Origin: Sulfuritalea sp.
GTDB taxonomy: Bacteria; Pseudomonadota; Gammaproteobacteria; Burkholderiales; Rhodocyclaceae
Assembly (NCBI GenBank): GCA_026399445.1
Contig: JAPLRA010000021.1
Coordinates: forward strand, 1 to 29,215
DNA: 29,215 nucleotides
Direction: 5' to 3'
The position numbers and the translations under genes are program-made. Positions 24,572 through 29,215 of the stretch are shown here, piece after piece (within the stretch, counting starts at the first letter, position 1; each line of letters begins with the position of its first letter). The notes beneath the pieces were generated by a model. It worked only from the letters and a program-made list of their open reading frames with translations, was not told where the DNA came from and did no database searches.

Positions 24572-25392
24572 TTATACCGGTCTGGCCGTGGCGACGAGGA
24601 CCGTGCTGGTCAGCTCGAAGCCACTCGCCACGGCATATGGCGCGAGGTCTGCGGCGACGGCCGCGGCGAGCGCCTGCTGCTTTTCGGCAGGCAGACGCGA
24701 CAAACTTTCCGCCGCGCCGCCGGCGAGATCGAGAAATCCCTGCCAGTAGGTGCTGGCATTGCTGAAGCGGGTGATCAGTCGACAGGACTGGATCTCGATA
24801 TCGCGAAAGTTCCCATCGGGACGCAGAGCGCTGGCGTTGGCGATCGGAGATCGTCGACATCGCCAAAGCGGAAAATCGACGGGCGCGCCACCTTGGGTGG
24901 CGGCAGCAGACGGCGCATGCAGGAAAGCGCCGTCTCGACCAGCGGCACCTCTTCAGCGCGGCTCCATACGGATAGTGCGAGTCGTCCGTTCGGCACCAAC
25001 ACGCGGCGTATCTCCTGCAGCGCGACCTGGTCGTCAGGGAAGAACATCAGGCCAAGCCCGCACATCACACGATCGAAACTCCCGCTGGCGAAGGGGAGGG
25101 CCTCGCCGTCGGCGGCAGCCCGAATGAGGTCGGGGCAGCAGGCGAGTTGCCCCTCGCTGATGTCGCTTGCAATTGCCAGGCCTTCATTGCCGACCGCTTC
25201 TTGCGCATCGCGTGCCAGCAGGCCGGGACCGCTGGCCAGATCGAGCACGCGCTGCCCGGGCGCCAGTCGGGCGGCGGCAATCAGCGCCGCCGCCAGATCG
25301 CGGCGGGCGGCGGATGCGGCCAGATAGCGCGGCCCGATCCGGTTGTAGCCGGCGCGCTCGATCCGTTTGAACTGGGCGGCATCGAAGCTCAT
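24572..25392 (-). pseudogene. Class I SAM-dependent methyltransferase, broken by a single-base frameshift
   Basis: From the ATG at 25392 the frame shows a Rossmann methyltransferase: VLDLASGPGLLA (SAM motif I), SDISEGQLA, ADGEALPFASGSFDRVMCGLGLMF and the PNGRLALSVWS strand. After FRFGDVDDLR the frame turns to nonsense. The natural continuation is in another frame: IANASALRPDGNFRDIEI, then TRFSNASTYWQGFLDLAGGA and onward to a TAA at 24572-24574. One missing base near 24841-24852 explains the switch; the repaired protein is about 273 residues. The substrate is unknown. The start overlaps the rarD stop (ATGA). A sequencing error is as likely as a real mutation. Confidence 0.82.
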
Positions 25393-26309
25393 GGAATCAC
25401 AGCGGATCGCGCGCCGGCGGATCGGGCAAGATCGACGCTATACACGGCGAGGCCGAGCCAGATCGAGGCAAAGGCCAGCGCGCGGCTCAAATCCAGCGGT
25501 TCGCCATAGACGAACACGGCGAGCAGGAAGGTGATCGAGGGCGCCAGGTATTGCAGGAAACCCATCATGGTCAGCGGCAGGCGCCGCGCCGAAATCGCAA
25601 ACAGCAGGAGCGGAATGGCGGTGACGGCTCCGGTGGCGACCAGCATCAGGTCGCGCGGAGCAAGGAGGCCCGGCCCGCTGCCGAAATGACTTTGTCCGGA
25701 AAGCGCCAGCCACGTCAGCCAGGCCAGCGCAAAGGGCGTCATGCACACCGTTTCGAGAAACAGGCCGCTGGCCGCATCGAGCGGCAACTGCTTGCGCAGC
25801 AAGCCATAGATGCCAAAACTGCCTGCCAGCACGAGAGATATCCAGGGCAGGCCGCCGACATGCACGGCTTCAATCGCAACCCCGATGGCGGCCAGCAGTA
25901 CGGCAAGCCATTGCAGTCGACGCAGACGCTCCTTGAGTACCAGTACACCCAGTGCGACATTGAACAGGGGAAGTATGAAATAGCCGAGACTGGTCTCAAG
26001 AATGTGGCCGGTATTGACGCCCCAGACGAAGGTCAGCCAATTGATCATCACCAGGGCCGATGCCAGAGCAACGCGTGCGAGCTGCGCGGGGATTCCGGCA
26101 ATTCGTCGGGCATCGGCGAAGCCGCGGCCGAAGCCGATAACCGCCGTCATCAGCACCATGGCCCAGAGCACCCGGTGGGCGATGATCTCGTCGGCCGGCA
26201 CCTCGATGAGTTGCTTGAAGAACACCGGCACTAGGCCCCAGATCAGGTAGGCCGCGAGCCCCGCGAAAACGCCGAGCCGGAAATTTTCGCGTGTTGCCGT
26301 AGGATGCAT
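25389..26309 (-). CDS. rarD: RarD-type EamA-family membrane transporter
   Basis: 306 residues with about ten hydrophobic helices in two EamA-like halves. The start (FAGLAAYLIWGLVPVFFK), then AHRVLWAM, the mid part NWLTFVWGVNTGHILETSLGYF, and the end MGFLQYLAPSITFLLAVFVYGE are characteristic of RarD. The exported or imported compound is not established for the family. It sits 14 bases after yqiA and overlaps the methyltransferase start. Confidence 0.9.
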   Translation of the reverse strand: MHPTATRENFRLGVFAGLAAYLIWGLVPVFFKQLIEVPADEIIAHRVLWAMVLMTAVIGFGRGFADARRIAGIPAQLARVALASALVMINWLTFVWGVNTGHILETSLGYFILPLFNVALGVLVLKERLRRLQWLAVLLAAIGVAIEAVHVGGLPWISLVLAGSFGIYGLLRKQLPLDAASGLFLETVCMTPFALAWLTWLALSGQSHFGSGPGLLAPRDLMLVATGAVTAIPLLLFAISARRLPLTMMGFLQYLAPSITFLLAVFVYGEPLDLSRALAFASIWLGLAVYSVDLARSAGARSAVIP

Positions 26310-26323
26310 TTGGTCTGGCGCGC

Positions 26324-26887
26324 CTACGCCAGCCCGGCGAATTCTATGATCGGATCGAGATAGTCGCTCCAGCGCGTAAAGCTGTGATCGCCGCCGGGCA
26401 GCACGGTTTGTCGCGCAGCGCTGTAGCGGCTGACGGCGTGCCGGTAATCGAGCGTCTCGTCGCCTTCTTCCACTAGCAGCCAGAAGCGCTGCGGTTTGCT
26501 CAGGACCGGAACCCCAAGGGCGCGCAGCTCCTCGACGTGGTCGCGAGTGAACTCGAAGGATTCACCCGAGTAGAGCCAGCGTTGCGGGCCAACGAAATCC
26601 TTCAGCGAGAGGTGCGCGACTACGGCCGGGTTGACCAGAACTGCCTTGAGATCGAATGTTTCCGCCAGATACGTCGCGTAGTAGCCACCGAGCGACGAGC
26701 CGACCACGGTGTTGACACCATGGCGGGCAATCAGGCCCTCGGCCAGAGCGATGGCTTCGCGCGGCGATGCGGGCAATTGCGGGCAGATGAAGAACTTGCC
26801 GAGACCCCTCTCGCGCATACGCGCACCAAGAGCCTGTGCCTTGTGCGATTGCGGCCCGCTGGTGAAGCCATGCAGATAGAGGATCAC
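26324..26887 (-). CDS. yqiA: YqiA-like alpha/beta-hydrolase (esterase)
   Basis: 187 residues. LYLHGFTSGPQSHKA at the start, nucleophile elbow GSSLGG with Ser65, an acidic residue in EEGDETLDY (about 143-147) and His168 in GGDHSF complete a Ser-Asp-His triad. Length and layout match the YqiA/YcfP (UPF0227) group; the natural substrate is unknown. It begins with GTG at 26887, overlapping the uppP stop by four bases (GTGA), which suggests translational coupling. Confidence 0.88.
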   Translation of the reverse strand: MILYLHGFTSGPQSHKAQALGARMRERGLGKFFICPQLPASPREAIALAEGLIARHGVNTVVGSSLGGYYATYLAETFDLKAVLVNPAVVAHLSLKDFVGPQRWLYSGESFEFTRDHVEELRALGVPVLSKPQRFWLLVEEGDETLDYRHAVSRYSAARQTVLPGGDHSFTRWSDYLDPIIEFAGLA

Positions 26888-27708
26888 GGACTCGACCAGT
26901 CCACCAGCCCGAACTGCCAGGTCGCCAGCACCACGATGCCGAAGGCGATGCGGTACCAGGCGAATATCGTGAAGTCATGTGTGGCGATGAAGCGCAGCAG
27001 CCAACGTACGCAGAAGAAGGCAGAGACGAAGGAGGCGACGAAGCCGACGACCCACATGCCGAGGTCGTCCATTGCCAGCAGGTGGCGTTCCTTGTACATC
27101 TGATAGGCGGTCGCCGCCAGCAGCGTCGGAATCGCCAGGAAGAAGGAAAACTCGGTCGCCGCCTTGCGCGAGAGCCCGAACAGCAGGCCGCCGATGATGG
27201 TGGCGCCGGAACGCGAGGTGCCGGGAATCAGCGCACAGGCTTGCGCCAGGCCGAGCTTGAAGGCATCCACGGGCGTCAGATCCTCCACCTGGTCGACGCG
27301 AATCCTGTGCTCGTGCCGTTCGGCCCAGAGGATGATGAAACCGCCCAGTATGAAAGTGGTGGCCACCGTCACCGGGTTGAACAGGTTGGCCTTGATCGCC
27401 TTGCCGAAGAGCAGGCCCAGCACCGCCAGCGGCATGAAGGCAATGGCGATGTTGAGGGTGAAACGCTGCGCTGTGCGGTCCGTCGTGAGGCCGCCGATAA
27501 CGCGAACGATGCGCTCGCGGTACTCCCAGCAGAGGGCGAGAATCGCGCCCGACTGGATGACGATTTCGAACAGCTTGCCCTTTTCGTCATTGAAGTGCAA
27601 AAGATCGCCAGCCAAGATAAGATGGCCGGTAGAGGAGACGGGAAGGAATTCCGTGAAACCTTCGACCAGGCCCAGTAGGAGAGCTTGGAGCAGCGGGTGA
27701 AAATCCAT
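26884..27708 (-). CDS. uppP: Undecaprenyl-diphosphatase
   Basis: 274 residues from the ATG at 27708; an upstream TTG would add 13 unlikely residues. Polytopic membrane protein with the two family signatures: E16-x3-E20 with PVSSTGHL (23-30), and PGTSRSGATI in the second half. Role: removes a phosphate from undecaprenyl diphosphate to recycle the carrier lipid of peptidoglycan synthesis; it also gives bacitracin tolerance. It heads the minus-strand envelope and metabolism run, and is divergent from the HD-GYP gene with 47 bases between the starts, where both promoters must lie. Confidence 0.95.
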   Translation of the reverse strand: MDFHPLLQALLLGLVEGFTEFLPVSSTGHLILAGDLLHFNDEKGKLFEIVIQSGAILALCWEYRERIVRVIGGLTTDRTAQRFTLNIAIAFMPLAVLGLLFGKAIKANLFNPVTVATTFILGGFIILWAERHEHRIRVDQVEDLTPVDAFKLGLAQACALIPGTSRSGATIIGGLLFGLSRKAATEFSFFLAIPTLLAATAYQMYKERHLLAMDDLGMWVVGFVASFVSAFFCVRWLLRFIATHDFTIFAWYRIAFGIVVLATWQFGLVDWSSP

Positions 27709-27755
27709 GGGGAAAGAATTAGTGACGGCCGCTGTAGAGGGCTGCAAAGTCTAGC

Positions 27756-28991
27756 ATGCTGAAAAAAATCGGCGTTGAACATCTGCGTGTGGGAATGCAT
27801 CTTGAAGAGCTGTGCGGCTCCTGGATGGAACATCCCTTTTGGCGCACCAAGTTCGTCATCAAGGACCCGAAAGACATCCATCTCATCGTCGAAAGCGGCA
27901 TCTCGGAGGTCTGGATGGAGGTCTGGATCGATATCGACAAGGGCATCGACATTCCCGCTGCAAGCAAGGAGCAGGTCGAGGCCAAGGTCGATGCGGAACT
28001 GATGGCAACGGCTGCTGCCACCGGCACGCCGATGCAGGTGGTGCAGCCGAGGGTCTCCATGACCGAGGAGGTCAAGCGCGCCGCCAAGATCTGTGCGAAT
28101 GGAAAGGATGCCGTCGTCTCCATGTTTCAGGAGGTGCGTATGGGCAAGGCGATTTCAGCCGAAGCGGCCGGCGAGCTGGTGGATGAAATCGCCTCCTCGG
28201 TGGCGCGCAACCCCGGCGCGCTGATCAGCCTGGCGCGGCTGAAGACGGCGGATGACTACACCTACATGCATTCGGTTGCCGTATGCGCGCTGATGGTCGT
28301 CCTGGCGCGCCAGCTGGGTCTCGACGAAAAGGAGATCCGGGATGCCGGCATGTCCGGACTGCTGCACGATCTGGGCAAGGCGATGATGCCCATGGAGGTA
28401 CTCAACAAGCCGGGCAAGCTCACCGACGAAGAATTCCGCATCATCAAGAGCCATCCCGAAGAGGGCCATCGCCTGCTGGTCGAGGGCGGCACGGCGGGTG
28501 CCACCGTGCTCGACGTCTGCCTGCACCATCACGAAAAGATCGATGGCAGCGGTTACCCGCACCGCTTGAAGGACGAGCAGATCAGCGTGTTTGCCAAGAT
28601 GGGCGCGGTCTGCGACGTCTATGACGCGATCACCTCAAACCGGCCCTACAAGTCGGGTTGGGACCCGGCCGAATCGATTCGCAAGATGACCGAGTGGACC
28701 AATGGCCATTTCGACGGACGAATCTTCCAGGCCTTCGTCAAGAGCATCGGCATCTACCCTGTCGGTTCGCTGGTGCGCCTGAGTTCGGGTCGCCTCGGGG
28801 TAGTGGCCGAACAGGCGGAGGGTTCGCTGCTGACGCCTCGCATCAAGGTCTTTTTCTCGACCAAGTCGATGGCCTACATTCCACCCGAACTGATCGACCT
28901 CTCCCGCCGCGGCGTCAGCGAGAAGATCGTGGCGCGCGAAGAGGCAGAGAAGTGGGGCATCAAGAACCTGGACCAGTACTGGGCGGCGTAG
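27756..28991 (+). CDS. HD-GYP cyclic-di-GMP phosphodiesterase with DUF3391 N-terminal domain
   Basis: 411 residues. The first 130 or so (VEHLRVGMHLEELCGSWMEHPFW) are a DUF3391-type domain that commonly precedes HD-GYP. Metal ligands of the HD domain: H204-D205 in LLHDLGK, then HHHEKIDGSGYP, where H257-H259 and the GYP triad (266-268) are intact, so hydrolysis of cyclic-di-GMP is expected. There are no membrane helices, so it should be cytosolic. It is divergent from uppP, and its 3' end overlaps a convergent gene by 32 bases. Confidence 0.94.
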   Translation: MLKKIGVEHLRVGMHLEELCGSWMEHPFWRTKFVIKDPKDIHLIVESGISEVWMEVWIDIDKGIDIPAASKEQVEAKVDAELMATAAATGTPMQVVQPRVSMTEEVKRAAKICANGKDAVVSMFQEVRMGKAISAEAAGELVDEIASSVARNPGALISLARLKTADDYTYMHSVAVCALMVVLARQLGLDEKEIRDAGMSGLLHDLGKAMMPMEVLNKPGKLTDEEFRIIKSHPEEGHRLLVEGGTAGATVLDVCLHHHEKIDGSGYPHRLKDEQISVFAKMGAVCDVYDAITSNRPYKSGWDPAESIRKMTEWTNGHFDGRIFQAFVKSIGIYPVGSLVRLSSGRLGVVAEQAEGSLLTPRIKVFFSTKSMAYIPPELIDLSRRGVSEKIVAREEAEKWGIKNLDQYWAA

Positions 28992-29215
28992 TTTCGGTTT
29001 CGAGGCGAGTCAGCCAGGCCAGCGCGGTTTCGCGATTGTCACCGCACATTTCAATCGAAGGTTGCAGCCCGGAGCAACACGCCGGGCGTTGCGGCGTGCC
29101 GAACATCAGGCAACGGTAGTCCGCCCCAAGATGGACGCAGCGGACAGCCGCCGGTTTGTTCAGCGTGCTGATCGAAGGCGCGATGCAGCAGGCGCCGCAG
29201 CCGGGACGGCAGTTC
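28960..29215 (-). CDS. YkgJ-family cysteine-cluster protein (5' end beyond the window)
   Basis: Reading the minus strand from base 29214 gives 84 codons to a TGA at 28960-28962. The visible protein starts NCRPGCGACCIAPSIST and continues with RCVHLGADYRCLMFG, RPACCSGLQPS and EMCGD. The Cys spacing (CxxxCGACC, then C, C, CC, C) matches the YkgJ putative zinc/iron-chelating domain. The usual N-terminal residues lie outside the window. Function is unknown. The last 32 bases overlap the end of the HD-GYP gene on the opposite strand. Confidence 0.82.
   Translation of the reverse strand, partial: NCRPGCGACCIAPSISTLNKPAAVRCVHLGADYRCLMFGTPQRPACCSGLQPSIEMCGDNRETALAWLTRLETETTPPSTGPGS

Overview
The window looks like ordinary chromosome from a high-GC betaproteobacterium, probably Rhodocyclales or a close relative. 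This rests on the gene families and their order: a pilGHIJ-chpA cluster, a rubredoxin gene divergent from thiD-thiE-hemL, and an uppP to mtgA run. The taxonomic call is inference; there is no rRNA or other marker gene. I see no phage, IS element, CRISPR array or tRNA, and no gene-free stretch longer than about 190 bases.

Layout. At 2-973 (+) is the 3' end of a biotin-dependent carboxylase subunit (PccA-like). It converges on a minus-strand pair: an Old Yellow Enzyme (broken) and an OprB-type porin (3439 to 1057). A membrane diguanylate cyclase follows on + (3446-5365). From 14897 down to 5424 on the minus strand lies a type IV pilus chemosensory cluster: pilG, pilH, pilI (broken), pilJ and a 1781-residue ChpA/PilL hybrid kinase, followed by a small VOC-fold enzyme. 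Rubredoxin (-) is divergent from thiD, thiE, hemL (broken) and a Gdx/SugE exporter (+). From 27708 down to 18658 nearly all genes are on the minus strand and tightly packed: uppP, yqiA, rarD, a methyltransferase (broken), an RNB-domain ribonuclease, tonB-like, aroE, mtgA and an unusual corA. The window ends with an HD-GYP phosphodiesterase (+) and the 3' end of a YkgJ-type cysteine-cluster gene (-), which is visible only because it runs off the window edge.

Functional themes. Surface motility and cyclic-di-GMP: a GGDEF cyclase, an HD-GYP hydrolase and a complete Pil-Chp signalling core. Cell envelope: UppP, MtgA, TonB and a porin. Cofactors: thiamine, heme and shikimate.

The most notable features are (i) four reading frames broken by different small lesions: a 46-bp inverted copy, a 16-bp tandem duplication, a short deletion and a single-base slip. 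One hits hemL, which is normally essential, so assembly or sequencing error must be excluded before any is called a pseudogene. (ii) A CorA-type transporter with an MgtE_N-like N-terminal domain and GMS in place of the GMN signature. (iii) A 7-copy, 15-bp in-frame minisatellite in chpA. (iv) A 24-nt motif shared by two distant intergenic regions. I did not find a convincing new defence or mobile system.
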